Assembly: GCA_035291705.1 (NCBI GenBank)
Contig: DATDRM010000195.1
Span: 1-7,375 of the forward strand
Source: DATDRM01 sp035291705
Lineage (GTDB): Bacteria; Chloroflexota; Anaerolineae; Anaerolineales; UBA4823
DNA length: 7,375 nucleotides
Direction: 5' to 3'
The translations under genes were made by a program, and so were the position numbers. Positions within the stretch are counted from its first letter, which is position 1; each line of letters starts with the position of its first letter. The notes under the pieces were generated by a model that was given only the letters and a program-made list of their open reading frames with translations, ran no database searches and had not been told where the DNA came from. Of the stretch, positions 1-6,568 are shown one piece after another.

Positions 1-23
1 CTTAGATAATGAGGTTTGTTCAT
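1..23 (-). CDS. Possible 5' end of a further operon gene (partial, runs off left edge)
   Basis: On the minus strand an ATG (positions 23-21) overlaps the TGA stop of the class III aminotransferase (25-23) in the arrangement TGATG, which is typical of translationally coupled genes. The frame reads MNKPHYL and then leaves the window, so at most seven codons are visible. A purine-rich AAGG lies just before it, rather close to the ATG. The function cannot be determined from so few residues. Stop/start overlap and co-orientation suggest it belongs to the same operon as the two aminotransferases. The alternative is that the ATG is fortuitous and the operon ends here. Confidence 0.35.
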
Positions 24-1330
24 CACCTTATCTCTTTTAGGCTGTCCTCCAAGGCACTGAGAGTCGCAGCCACGTCAGCGTCTGAATGTGCTTCACAAAC
101 AAACCACGGTTCTTTGGCATCAAGTTCGTACTCAATACCCCGCTCGCGCATCTTTGCATGGATTAATTCATAGCGTTCAACGTTGATAGAAATCAGGTCT
201 CGAAATTCCCGCGGCGGTTGAGACAATCCCAAGATAAAACTAAACATGGCCGGGACACCTACCAGCGTATGCTCTTCACCAGCTGTCGATAACACAGCGT
301 GAATGCCCTCCATCAGTTGTGTCCCCCGGCCCTCAATTGTTTTCAACGCTTCAGTGTTCTCAAGAATTTCAAGTGTAGCTACGGCAGCTGCCGTCCCTAA
401 GACATTGCCACAATACGTGCCACCATGTGCCATCCTGCCTGGCTCGATTACATCCATCACTTCTTTTTTGCCTCCCAGAGCGGCCAGCGGGAAGCCGTTG
501 GCTAACGACTTGGCATACGTCATCAAGTCACCTTTTACCCCGAAATATTCCGTCGCTCCGCCTCTTGCGATCCGGAAACCTGTCTTGACCTCGTCCACAA
601 TCATAACGATGCCAAATTCATCACACAATCGTCGCATTAACTCAAGCCAGCCTTTTTCAGCCGGGATGCTGGTCATATTAGCAGCGATGGGTTCGACGAT
701 AATCGCTGCGATCTCTGCCCATTGCGCTTTCACCATTTTCTCCAGCATCTCGAAATCGTTGAAGGGCAATACGAAGACTAAGTCTTGCAAGGCGCCCGGG
801 ATACCTGAGGAGTTTTTAACTGGGATTGGGCTTCTCCGGGAGCCAATCGAGCCAGCCGCGGTATAGGCGGTCGAGAATAGGAGATAATCGTGAAATCCGT
901 GGTAATTGCCTTCGAACTTAACCACTTTCTCACGGTTTGTATAGGCGCGCGCGATACGCAAAGCATGCATAGTGGCTTCGGTGCCTGAATTCACAAAGCG
1001 CACTTTCTCGACTCCGGGGCACATCCGCACCATGCGTTCAGCTAATTCCACTTCCAAGACATGCGTGTGTGCGAACAGCGTCCCTTTATCCATTTCTTCG
1101 TGCACGCGTCGGTTTACCCGCGGGTCGGCGTGGCCTAAAATTATCGGGCCAAACGCCAAGCGGTAGTCGATAAACCGGTTCCCATCCACATCCCATATAT
1201 AGGCTCCCTGGCCGCGCATCACCACAGGTGTTTGCTCTCCCCAATAACGAAAATTTGAAGACACCCCCCAGGGTATCACCTGGCAGGCACGATCATACAT
1301 CGATTTGGTTTCTGAAAATCTCTTTGCCAT
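23..1330 (-). CDS. Class III PLP-dependent aminotransferase, glutamate-1-semialdehyde aminomutase-like
   Basis: This is a 435-residue fold-type I PLP enzyme of the class III aminotransferase family. Visible landmarks are the phosphate-binding SGTEA (residues 115-119), GNYHG (141-145), the PLP-ring aspartate in VDEVKTGFR (D246) and the Schiff-base lysine in YAKSLANG (K274). Overall spacing and the DEVKTGFR motif resemble glutamate-1-semialdehyde 2,1-aminomutase. The lysine region (AKSLANGFPLAALGG) differs from authentic HemL, which has a GKIIGGGMP-type sequence, and no haem genes are nearby. I therefore infer an aminotransferase or aminomutase acting on an amine or amino acid, not tetrapyrrole synthesis. 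The ATG start has a GGGTGA Shine-Dalgarno at 1335-1340. It lies 75 bp downstream of the PatA-like gene and is probably co-transcribed. The substrate is unknown. Confidence 0.88.
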   Translation of the reverse strand: MAKRFSETKSMYDRACQVIPWGVSSNFRYWGEQTPVVMRGQGAYIWDVDGNRFIDYRLAFGPIILGHADPRVNRRVHEEMDKGTLFAHTHVLEVELAERMVRMCPGVEKVRFVNSGTEATMHALRIARAYTNREKVVKFEGNYHGFHDYLLFSTAYTAAGSIGSRRSPIPVKNSSGIPGALQDLVFVLPFNDFEMLEKMVKAQWAEIAAIIVEPIAANMTSIPAEKGWLELMRRLCDEFGIVMIVDEVKTGFRIARGGATEYFGVKGDLMTYAKSLANGFPLAALGGKKEVMDVIEPGRMAHGGTYCGNVLGTAAAVATLEILENTEALKTIEGRGTQLMEGIHAVLSTAGEEHTLVGVPAMFSFILGLSQPPREFRDLISINVERYELIHAKMRERGIEYELDAKEPWFVCEAHSDADVAATLSALEDSLKEIR

Positions 1331-1405
1331 CGCTTCACCCTTTTTCTTTTAAATTTTTTTCTCCACCTAAGATACTATCGAGAGCGCTTTCTTGATGAAA
1401 TCCAG

Positions 1406-2764
1406 TTAAAGTTCCCGGCTAACCTCAGCCAGCGTATCTTTTAACCTCTCGAGCACCGTATCAATCTGAGCATAGGTAATAACTAATGGTGGTTCGATGC
1501 GAATAGCGTGAGCGCTGGTGAGTGTCCCTGCTACCAGTACCCCTCGCCTGAATAACCCGGCAGCTACTTTGTACCCCACCTCTGAATCTATAAAGTGCAT
1601 TCCGATTAGAAGCCCTCGCCCGGTAATAGCCTCGAAAATCTGGGGATATTGAGCCGCGAGAGTTTTCAATTTTGGAATGAGATAATCCCCTTTTGCAGCC
1701 GCTTGCTCCCAGAGTCTTTCCCGCAGGGTAACACTGATTGCCGCGATCGCTGCGCTGCATGCCAGGGCGCCGCCACCGGTGGTCGTCGTATGGATGAAGG
1801 GGTTAGGATACATCATCACTTGCCATATTTCTTCAGTCGAACAGAAGGCACTGATTGGCAGGACTCCACCCCCGAAAGATTTGGCAATCGCCATAATGTC
1901 AGGTACAACATCCCAATGATCGACGCCCCAGAGTTTTCCAGTGCGCCCCATACCGGTTTGGACCTCGTCGGCGATCAGTAAGACGCCGTACCGCCTGGTG
2001 ATCTCTCTGAGTCGTGGCCAAAAATCTTCTGGTGGGACAATAGCCCCAGCTTCACCTTGGATTGGTTCCATTAAGACCGCGGCGATGTCGATGCCGACCT
2101 TTTGACAGATATCTAATTGTCTTTCGACTGCATCTGCGTCTCCAAATGGCACGTGGTAAACCGGGCCACCATAGAGTGTCCCTGGGGGAGAGCGATAATC
2201 CGACTTTCCCATCATGCTCAATGACCCCATCGTTTTGCCGTGGAAAGCCTTCACCGCGACGATGAAGCCGTTCCGTTTAGTGTACATCTTCGCTAGCTTG
2301 ATCGCCCCCTCGATAGCCTCGGTGCCGCTTGCGCAAAAGAAACTGTACTTAATATCTCCGGGAGTGATTAAAGCCACCAGTCGGGCCAGCACACCTCTTA
2401 ATGGATCGATTAACTCCTGGCTCGGCATTGGTGTCCGTTGGAGTTGCGCCCGGACAGTATCCACCACTTCCGGATGTGCCCATCCCAGACCGAGAAGGCC
2501 ATAACCACCCAGGCAGTCGATGAATTCACGACCCAGGATATCACTAAAGGTGGCACCCCGGCCGGTCCATTCGGTCGCTGCCCAATCACCTGCTTCTGTG
2601 ATCGATTTGCGATATTCCAACCACCCAGCATTAAAGTGCTCGGCAAAATTTTTCTTCGATTCCTCGATTATAAGCTTGGCCTCGTCCTCCGGTAGAGTTG
2701 ACTTATGGATGATATCGATCCATCTATTGGTATAAGCGAGCGCTTCATCCAATGATTGGGTCAT
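1406..2764 (-). CDS. patA: Putrescine (diamine) aminotransferase, PatA-like
   Basis: This 452-residue class III aminotransferase closely resembles E. coli PatA (YgjG) as I recall it. Shared stretches include GWLEYRKS (47-54), EFIDCLGG (80-87), SQELIDPLR (115-123), KYSFFCASGTEA (139-150), AFHGK (173-177), DEVQTGMGRTGK (266-277) and VLVAGTL (409-415). K295 in AIAKSFGGG is the PLP lysine and D266 the pyridine-nitrogen aspartate. PatA enzymes transfer the amino group of putrescine or cadaverine to 2-oxoglutarate, giving 4-aminobutanal, in the cytoplasm. Length is close to the E. coli protein (459 residues). The ATG at 2764 is preceded by AGAGGA (2773-2778) at 8 nt. It sits 65 bp downstream of a Lrp-family regulator on the same strand, suggesting that regulator senses an amine-derived or amino-acid ligand. 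A related diamine or omega-amino acid substrate remains possible. Confidence 0.87.
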   Translation of the reverse strand: MTQSLDEALAYTNRWIDIIHKSTLPEDEAKLIIEESKKNFAEHFNAGWLEYRKSITEAGDWAATEWTGRGATFSDILGREFIDCLGGYGLLGLGWAHPEVVDTVRAQLQRTPMPSQELIDPLRGVLARLVALITPGDIKYSFFCASGTEAIEGAIKLAKMYTKRNGFIVAVKAFHGKTMGSLSMMGKSDYRSPPGTLYGGPVYHVPFGDADAVERQLDICQKVGIDIAAVLMEPIQGEAGAIVPPEDFWPRLREITRRYGVLLIADEVQTGMGRTGKLWGVDHWDVVPDIMAIAKSFGGGVLPISAFCSTEEIWQVMMYPNPFIHTTTTGGGALACSAAIAAISVTLRERLWEQAAAKGDYLIPKLKTLAAQYPQIFEAITGRGLLIGMHFIDSEVGYKVAAGLFRRGVLVAGTLTSAHAIRIEPPLVITYAQIDTVLERLKDTLAEVSREL

Positions 2765-2829
2765 GTCTCTCTTCCTCTATGACTAATAAAAATTGATAGA
2801 TTGACTGCTGTCGCTTATTTACATAATTG

Positions 2830-3288
2830 CTATCGTGGGATACGCCACTCGTATACATCCTTCAATACCAGAGGTACAATCGAAGTCGTCGTCTTCCTGA
2901 CGCCTTTAACTTTTCCGATCACCTCTGTAACGATGGCATACACCTCATCGCTGTTGTGAGCGATAATCTGCGCACTGATATCCTTTTCACCAATCGAACA
3001 GGCTACGTAACTGATACATTCCATATCGACCAGCTTTTGGGCGACCTCGAGTATTTGGCTAGACTCAACTTCGATAAAAACATCCGCAATCACTGAGAAA
3101 CCAATTGATTTGGGGTTGGGGATCGCACAGATTCGGATGACGCCCTCGCGTTCCATGCGTTTAATCCGGTAACGTACCGCCCTCTCAGTGATATCCCCTA
3201 CCTGGCGCGCGATCTCGGCCGCGTTCATTCGGCCGTTTTCCATTAACAAATCGACAATTTTCACATCAATTATGTCAATTTCTGACAT
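2830..3288 (-). CDS. Lrp/AsnC-family transcriptional regulator
   Basis: At 152 residues this has the standard Lrp/AsnC size and layout. An N-terminal winged helix-turn-helix (about residues 4-53, with NAAEIARQVG and ERAVRYRIKRMEREGVI) is followed by a C-terminal RAM/AsnC ligand-binding alpha-beta domain (about 64-142). Family members form dimers to octamers, bind amino acids or related metabolites and often regulate neighbouring genes and themselves. It is the promoter-proximal gene of the minus-strand run leading to PatA and a second aminotransferase, so it is probably the local regulator of that operon (inference). The ATG at 3288 lies in a very AT-rich stretch and has no recognisable Shine-Dalgarno. 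An alternative in-frame start was not evident, because the helix-turn-helix domain needs residues from about position 4. Confidence 0.9.
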   Translation of the reverse strand: MSEIDIIDVKIVDLLMENGRMNAAEIARQVGDITERAVRYRIKRMEREGVIRICAIPNPKSIGFSVIADVFIEVESSQILEVAQKLVDMECISYVACSIGEKDISAQIIAHNSDEVYAIVTEVIGKVKGVRKTTTSIVPLVLKDVYEWRIPR

Positions 3289-3329
3289 ATTTTATATATT
3301 TTATTTCCGATTCAGACGATCTATCAATT

Positions 3330-3357
3330 AGTTTAAGGATTAAATAACAAAAGTCAA
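3330..3357 (-). promoter_or_regulatory. Promoter of the Lrp-family regulator gene
   Basis: On the minus strand TTGACT (3357-3352) and TAAACT (3335-3330) are separated by 16 bp, a reasonable sigma-70 type promoter. It predicts a transcript start near 3323 and a leader of about 35 nt. A second TTGACA (3364-3359) lies immediately upstream and could be an alternative -35. This promoter is divergent from the one at 3415-3443, so both genes may respond to regulator binding in the shared interval. Not experimentally supported. Confidence 0.5.
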
Positions 3358-3414
3358 GTGTCAAATGTCATGTCGTAGTTCCAGGAGATACTGGGTATGT
3401 TGACACCCCCTTTG

Positions 3415-3443
3415 TTGACAATGCATTAAGTTTCGAGTACACT
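3415..3443 (+). promoter_or_regulatory. Near-consensus promoter of the small membrane protein gene
   Basis: TTGACA (3415-3420) and TACACT (3438-3443) are separated by exactly 17 bp. The expected transcript start is near 3450, only about 2 nt before the ATG at 3452. That predicts a leaderless mRNA and fits the absence of any Shine-Dalgarno. Another TTGACA occurs at 3400-3405 but has no convincing -10 at proper spacing. Confidence 0.65.
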
Positions 3444-3451
3444 GCTCCCCG

Positions 3452-3721
3452 ATGACATTACCGACTTTCATCTTTGGCATGCTGATTTCAACCCTGTATG
3501 GGGCGGCCTTTCACCTATTTAGGGGGGGCGGTCTCGGTCGTTTAATCCTATACATCCTATTGGGTTGGATCGGATTTTGGGCAGGTCATGCGCTCGCTGA
3601 TAAATTTAGCTGGACTTTCGCCAGCCTTGGGCCTTTACACCTGGGAGTAGCCACAATCTCGAGTTTCATATTCCTCTTAATCGGATATTGGTTGAGTCTG
3701 GTAGAAGTCGAAGGGGATTAA
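3452..3721 (+). CDS. Small three-helix membrane protein of unknown function
   Basis: The 89-residue product is almost entirely hydrophobic, with three predicted membrane helices at about 4-23, 30-48 and 62-84. A GGGLGR turn follows the first helix and a short acidic tail (EVEGD) ends the protein. I do not recognise a characterised family. The first part (LYGAAFHLFRGGGLGR) resembles conserved hypothetical membrane proteins I associate with Chloroflexota, but this is recall only. There is no signal peptide cleavage site and no catalytic motif. It is monocistronic: its own strong promoter lies directly upstream and a hairpin terminator begins at its stop codon. The ATG has no ribosome-binding site and probably starts a leaderless transcript. 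Coding status is supported by dedicated promoter and terminator signals flanking the frame exactly. Confidence 0.75.
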   Translation: MTLPTFIFGMLISTLYGAAFHLFRGGGLGRLILYILLGWIGFWAGHALADKFSWTFASLGPLHLGVATISSFIFLLIGYWLSLVEVEGD

Positions 3722-3756
3722 AAAAATCCCCCCGCACGGTGCGAGGGGTTTCTTTC
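3720..3756. terminator. Bidirectional intrinsic terminator between convergent genes
   Basis: A GC-rich hairpin pairs CCCC-C-CGCA (3728-3736) with TGCG-A-GGGG (3740-3748) around a 3-nt loop, with one internal C/A mismatch. It is flanked by an A-run (3720-3726) on the left and TTTCTTTCT on the right. Read on the minus strand the hairpin is followed by a clean T tract, making a strong terminator for the cold-shock gene. On the plus strand the T tract is interrupted but still plausible for the small membrane protein gene. Confidence 0.8.
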
Positions 3757-3770
3757 TATAGGATTAAGAA

Positions 3771-3980
3771 TCAGACGATGCGAACGTTCGCCGCCTGTAG
3801 ACCCTTCGGTCCTTGTTCGATAGAAAATTCCACCCGCTGTCCTTCTTGCAAGGTGCGGTAGCCATCGGACTCGATCGCAGAGTAATGGACGAAGACGTCA
3901 GGGCCGTCCTCGCGACCGATAAAACCATAGCCTTTGCTGGCGTTGAACCATTTAACCGTACCAGTCTCACGCTCGTTCAT
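3771..3980 (-). CDS. csp: CspA-family cold-shock protein
   Basis: This is a 69-residue single cold-shock domain, a five-stranded OB-fold that binds single-stranded RNA and DNA and acts as an RNA chaperone. The RNP1 motif KGYGFI (residues 16-21) and RNP2 motif VFVHYS (29-34) are intact, as are the surface aromatics W11, F12, F20 and F30. The usual GTVKWFN opening is at 7-13. I place the start at the ATG at 3980: AAGGAG (3996-3991) is 10 nt upstream, whereas the in-frame TTG at 3989 would lie almost on top of that ribosome-binding site. The gene ends just before the bidirectional terminator. A good promoter lies about 175 bp upstream, implying a long leader of the kind that regulates cspA-type genes by RNA structure. 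Confidence 0.95.
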   Translation of the reverse strand: MNERETGTVKWFNASKGYGFIGREDGPDVFVHYSAIESDGYRTLQEGQRVEFSIEQGPKGLQAANVRIV

Positions 3981-4148
3981 TGTTTTCAAACTCCTTCTTC
4001 TTTATAGATTACTGATGGTCATCACATCGTCCCGCTACGGTCGTGGTGCAACCGGCAAAGTCTATTAAAACAACACAAGCCCAGACAGGCCCTTCTGCCC
4101 AGGCTAGCTACCAACGAATTCCAAAGCGTACAGACGTGCCATCAAATT
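3981..4148 (-). promoter_or_regulatory. Long 5' leader of the cold-shock gene
   Basis: If transcription starts about 7 nt after the TAAACT box, the leader runs for about 168 nt before the ATG. It contains a predicted stem-loop pairing minus-strand CCTGGGCAG (4103-4095) with CTGTCTGGG (4088-4080): nine pairs including three G-U, with a 6-nt loop. No coding frame of note exists on either strand. Leaders of similar length in E. coli cspA act as temperature-responsive RNA switches. The same role here is inference. A TATAAA-like box near 4001-4006 could support a much shorter transcript instead. Confidence 0.5.
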
Positions 4149-4154
4149 TCGATC

Positions 4155-4183
4155 AGTTTACCAATTTAACCTCGAACCGTCAA
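4155..4183 (-). promoter_or_regulatory. Promoter of the cold-shock gene
   Basis: On the minus strand TTGACG (4183-4178) and TAAACT (4160-4155) are separated by exactly 17 bp. The only minus-strand gene downstream is csp, so this is assigned as its promoter with a start site near 4148. Confidence 0.6.
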
Positions 4184-4230
4184 GGATTTTTCTCTCATAA
4201 AATTGATAAGCTACCTTGCTTTTTCGTCAG

Positions 4231-4259
4231 TTGCCTTTGACTTCATGGTAAGATATAGG
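4231..4259 (+). promoter_or_regulatory. Candidate promoter for the trmI-Nudix pair
   Basis: TTGCCT (4231-4236) and TATAGG (4254-4259) are 17 bp apart, a moderate match. An overlapping extended -10, TGgTAAGAT (4246-4254), is an alternative without a good -35. It lies about 50 bp before the chosen ATG. This is the only plausible plus-strand promoter I see between the csp promoter and the methyltransferase gene. Confidence 0.35.
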
Positions 4260-4310
4260 GCTTCCAATGCCATCCTCTGAGTCTTGCGAAAACCCTTTGG
4301 ACCTAAAAGC

Positions 4311-5123
4311 ATGGAAAACGAACAATTAACTGCCCAAGCCGGTGATCTTGCCCAGCTGGTTGGATTGAGCCATAAGAATTTTATCCTCCGCTTGACACCT
4401 GGTGAACAACTACAGACACATCGTGGCGTACTTTATCACAATGACTTGATTGGTAAGCTTTGGGGAAGCGAAGTCTTTAGCCACCTGGGCAATCCTTTTT
4501 TCCTGCTTCAACCCGCCCTGGGAGAATTGATTCGCGAAATCCGCCGTACTACCCAAATCCTTTATCCAAAAGATATAGGTTTTATCTTAATAACGATGGG
4601 GATCGGGTCCGGCCAGCATGTATTGGAGGCTGGCACAGGTTCCGGAGCAATGACCACCGCCCTGGCATTCGCCGTCGGCCCGCAAGGACATATCACGACT
4701 TACGAAATGCGTCCAGATATTCAGCAATTGGCACAGAAGAATCTTGCTCGGTTAGGTCTCTCCGATCGGGTGACATTCAAACTTGCCAATATAGAAAGCG
4801 GTTTCGATGAGCGTGGCACCGATGCCCTTTTCATGGATATCCCAAATCCCGAGGACTACATCCCCCAAGTGCGTGCAGCCTTGAAGCCGGGCGGTTTTTT
4901 TGGCTGCATCCTGCCCACACTCAACCAAATCACCCGTTTACTCCCCGCTCTGCACCGGGAGAATTTTGCATTTATTGAAGTATGTGAAACCATTCTGCGC
5001 TACTATAAACCCGTTGCGGAACGTATCCGCCCGACCGATCGCATGGTCGCCCATACAGGATACCTGATTTTTGCACGCCCGATCATCCCTGCAAAGGTTA
5101 ATCAGAGGATCGAACCGGTGTGA
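4311..5123 (+). CDS. trmI: tRNA (adenine-N1-)-methyltransferase, TrmI family
   Basis: This 270-residue SAM-dependent methyltransferase is expected to methylate N1 of adenosine 58 in the T-loop of tRNAs, a modification that stabilises the tRNA core. The TrmI N-terminal domain is recognisable by THRGVLYHNDLIG (36-48), WGSEVFSHLG (51-60) and QILYPKDIGFI (82-92). The Rossmann domain follows with motif I VLEAGTGSGA (104-113), acidic E132 for the SAM ribose, and the catalytic-site aspartate in FMDIP (D176). The C-terminal RPTDRMVAHTGYLIFAR (240-256) is typical of the family. An in-frame TTG at 4284 would add nine residues. I prefer the ATG at 4311, although neither start has a clear Shine-Dalgarno. 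The enzyme works as a tetramer in known cases. It is the first gene of a likely two-gene operon with the Nudix hydrolase 22 bp downstream. Confidence 0.93.
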   Translation: MENEQLTAQAGDLAQLVGLSHKNFILRLTPGEQLQTHRGVLYHNDLIGKLWGSEVFSHLGNPFFLLQPALGELIREIRRTTQILYPKDIGFILITMGIGSGQHVLEAGTGSGAMTTALAFAVGPQGHITTYEMRPDIQQLAQKNLARLGLSDRVTFKLANIESGFDERGTDALFMDIPNPEDYIPQVRAALKPGGFFGCILPTLNQITRLLPALHRENFAFIEVCETILRYYKPVAERIRPTDRMVAHTGYLIFARPIIPAKVNQRIEPV

Positions 5124-5145
5124 CGATTGGTGGAATTCCCCTTGA

Positions 5146-5787
5146 ATGAAAGACGAAATCTCGACCGAAAATCTTACCCGAGATGAAATAAGCCGAAGGC
5201 TGGCAGAGGCGCTAAACACTGCGTCGCGACTTGCCCACCCCACTTCCCATTTCCCTCCAGGCCTGCTTCCAGATCCGCCACGTCAGGCGGCAGTGCTCAT
5301 CCCCCTGTTAAATCAAAGCCACCACTGGCATGTACTCTTCACCCGCCGGACCTCAACTCTCCCGGAGCACAGCGATCAGGTCGCCTTTCCAGGTGGTCGT
5401 TCAGATCCAGAAGACATAAACCCCGAGATGACTGCTTTACGTGAAGCCCAAGAGGAAATCGGCCTTCAACCCTCGGATGTAACCATTTTGGGGCAGCTGT
5501 ATGAGCGGCGTACAATCAGCAATTATTGCGTCAGACCCATGGTGGGAGTTATTCCCTGGCCGTACACCTTTAAATTGGCGCGACACGAGGTCAGCCGAGT
5601 GTTCACGATCCCTTTGGACTGGTTAGGGAACCTGGATAACCACGAAATCCGTATGCGCGAGCTGCCCCAACCTTACTCACCACTGCCTGTGATTTTTTTC
5701 AAACCCTACTCTGGTGAGCTGCTTTGGGGAGTCAGCGCACAGATCACCCTAGATTTACTTTTCGCGCTCCGCTTGTTAAATCAATAA
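5146..5787 (+). CDS. Nudix hydrolase, CoA pyrophosphatase (NudL/UPF0035) type
   Basis: The 213-residue protein carries the family signature preceding the Nudix box: LFTRRTSTLPEHSDQVAFPGG spans 64-84, with conserved R67, R68, H75, Q78, FPGG. The metal-binding Nudix helix continues to REAQEEIGL (99-107). The two extra residues between GG and REAQEE match the spacing of CoA-specific Nudix enzymes rather than the classical box. Members split CoA or acyl-CoA into 4'-phosphopantetheine and 3',5'-ADP. A general nucleotide-diphosphate substrate cannot be excluded. It begins 22 bp after trmI with only a weak GGTGGA upstream, so coupling to trmI translation is likely. Its stop codon is 6 bp from the stop of the convergent L25 gene and no terminator fits between them. 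Confidence 0.9.
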   Translation: MKDEISTENLTRDEISRRLAEALNTASRLAHPTSHFPPGLLPDPPRQAAVLIPLLNQSHHWHVLFTRRTSTLPEHSDQVAFPGGRSDPEDINPEMTALREAQEEIGLQPSDVTILGQLYERRTISNYCVRPMVGVIPWPYTFKLARHEVSRVFTIPLDWLGNLDNHEIRMRELPQPYSPLPVIFFKPYSGELLWGVSAQITLDLLFALRLLNQ

Positions 5788-5793
5788 TGGTAA

Positions 5794-6444
5794 TTATTCT
5801 TCTTCTTCCTCTTCTCGTTTACCGCGCTCGATCACTTCTGGTTCAACGCCCGTCACGGCTTCTGCCACCTCTTCCTCAATGACCTCTTCGGCAATTGGGG
5901 CAGTGACTACAACAATTACAGCATCTGGATCCTCGAGAACTTCCACTCCTTCCGCCAGAAGAAGATCGCGCACATGGATTGCATCCCCGATCTCGACCAG
6001 GCCGGAGACATCTACAGCGATCCGCTCAGGCAATGCACGCGGCAGGCTTTCGACCTCCAATTGCTCCATACTGGTGACCAGGATCCCAAAGTAAGTCTCG
6101 ACTGCCGGGGATTCTCCAACCAGGTGGATTGACACGTTCGCGCGCACTTTTTCAGTGAGCGATAAAGCCTGGAAGTCGACGTGGCGTAAACTGCCTAGAA
6201 TTGGATTACGCTGCTTCTCGCGAACCAGCGCAAGGTGTCGCCGTCCATCCACCTCGACGACAATCAAAGCCGAGGAAGATAATTTTTCCAAGACTCTACT
6301 GGCTTCTTTCATATCGAGCGCGATCGTCATTGAGTCAACATGGCGACCGTAGAGCACTGCTGGAAGTTGGCCGGAGCGTCGCAATGTGTTTACTTGTTTA
6401 CCGATAACGACACGCCGGTTGGCTTTTAACACGATATCTTCCAT
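5794..6444 (-). CDS. rplY: 50S ribosomal protein L25/general stress protein Ctc
   Basis: The 216-residue product has the two-domain CTC/TL5 form of bL25, which binds 5S rRNA at the central protuberance of the large subunit. The N-terminal L25 beta-barrel (about 1-95) contains GQLPAVLYG (25-33) and NPILGSLRHVDF (80-91). The C-terminal beta domain (about 98-182) contains LVGESPAV (108-115) and the LPERIAVDVSGLVEIGD region (138-154). A roughly 30-residue acidic tail ends in EEEEEE. The reading frame extends to a GTG at 6471, but the ATG at 6444 fits the family N-terminus and has AAGGAAGGA just upstream, so I use it. No clear promoter is visible in the 124-bp gap upstream, so transcription may continue from the repeat-protein gene. 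The usual partner pth is not in the window. Confidence 0.95.
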   Translation of the reverse strand: MEDIVLKANRRVVIGKQVNTLRRSGQLPAVLYGRHVDSMTIALDMKEASRVLEKLSSSALIVVEVDGRRHLALVREKQRNPILGSLRHVDFQALSLTEKVRANVSIHLVGESPAVETYFGILVTSMEQLEVESLPRALPERIAVDVSGLVEIGDAIHVRDLLLAEGVEVLEDPDAVIVVVTAPIAEEVIEEEVAEAVTGVEPEVIERGKREEEEEE

Positions 6445-6568
6445 AATATCCTTCCTTGGAGCGCCTCTCACTCAACCAATTTACATTACTGGAATTGAGT
6501 TACCCTCGCCCCTTTGGTTTATTCCGATATCCACCGGAGGGTTTTGATGGGTTAATAACCCTTGTAAA

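Noticed and set aside
303..866. 187-residue plus-strand open frame opposite the class III aminotransferase
   Set aside because: It lies antisense within a well-supported enzyme gene, has no recognisable domain and no ribosome-binding site. It is a mirror of the true coding frame.
23..1330. Calling this gene hemL
   Set aside because: The PLP-lysine region differs from authentic glutamate-1-semialdehyde aminomutase and the neighbours concern amines, so only the family level is supported.
1331..1405. Terminator or promoter between the two aminotransferase genes
   Set aside because: AGCGCT-centred near-palindrome has no loop and the A/T-rich run is not preceded by a proper hairpin. No promoter with good spacing was found.
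3981..3989. TTG start adding three residues to the cold-shock protein
   Set aside because: It would sit about 1 nt from the AAGGAG ribosome-binding site. The ATG at 3980 has workable spacing.
6445..6471. GTG start adding nine residues to L25
   Set aside because: The Shine-Dalgarno AAGGAAGGA lies inside this extension and the ATG at 6444 matches the family N-terminus.
6549..6561. GGGTTAATAACCC as a terminator after the repeat-protein gene
   Set aside because: The stem is only 5 bp with a 3-nt loop, and no T tract follows on the minus strand. The 124-bp gap otherwise shows no clear promoter or terminator.
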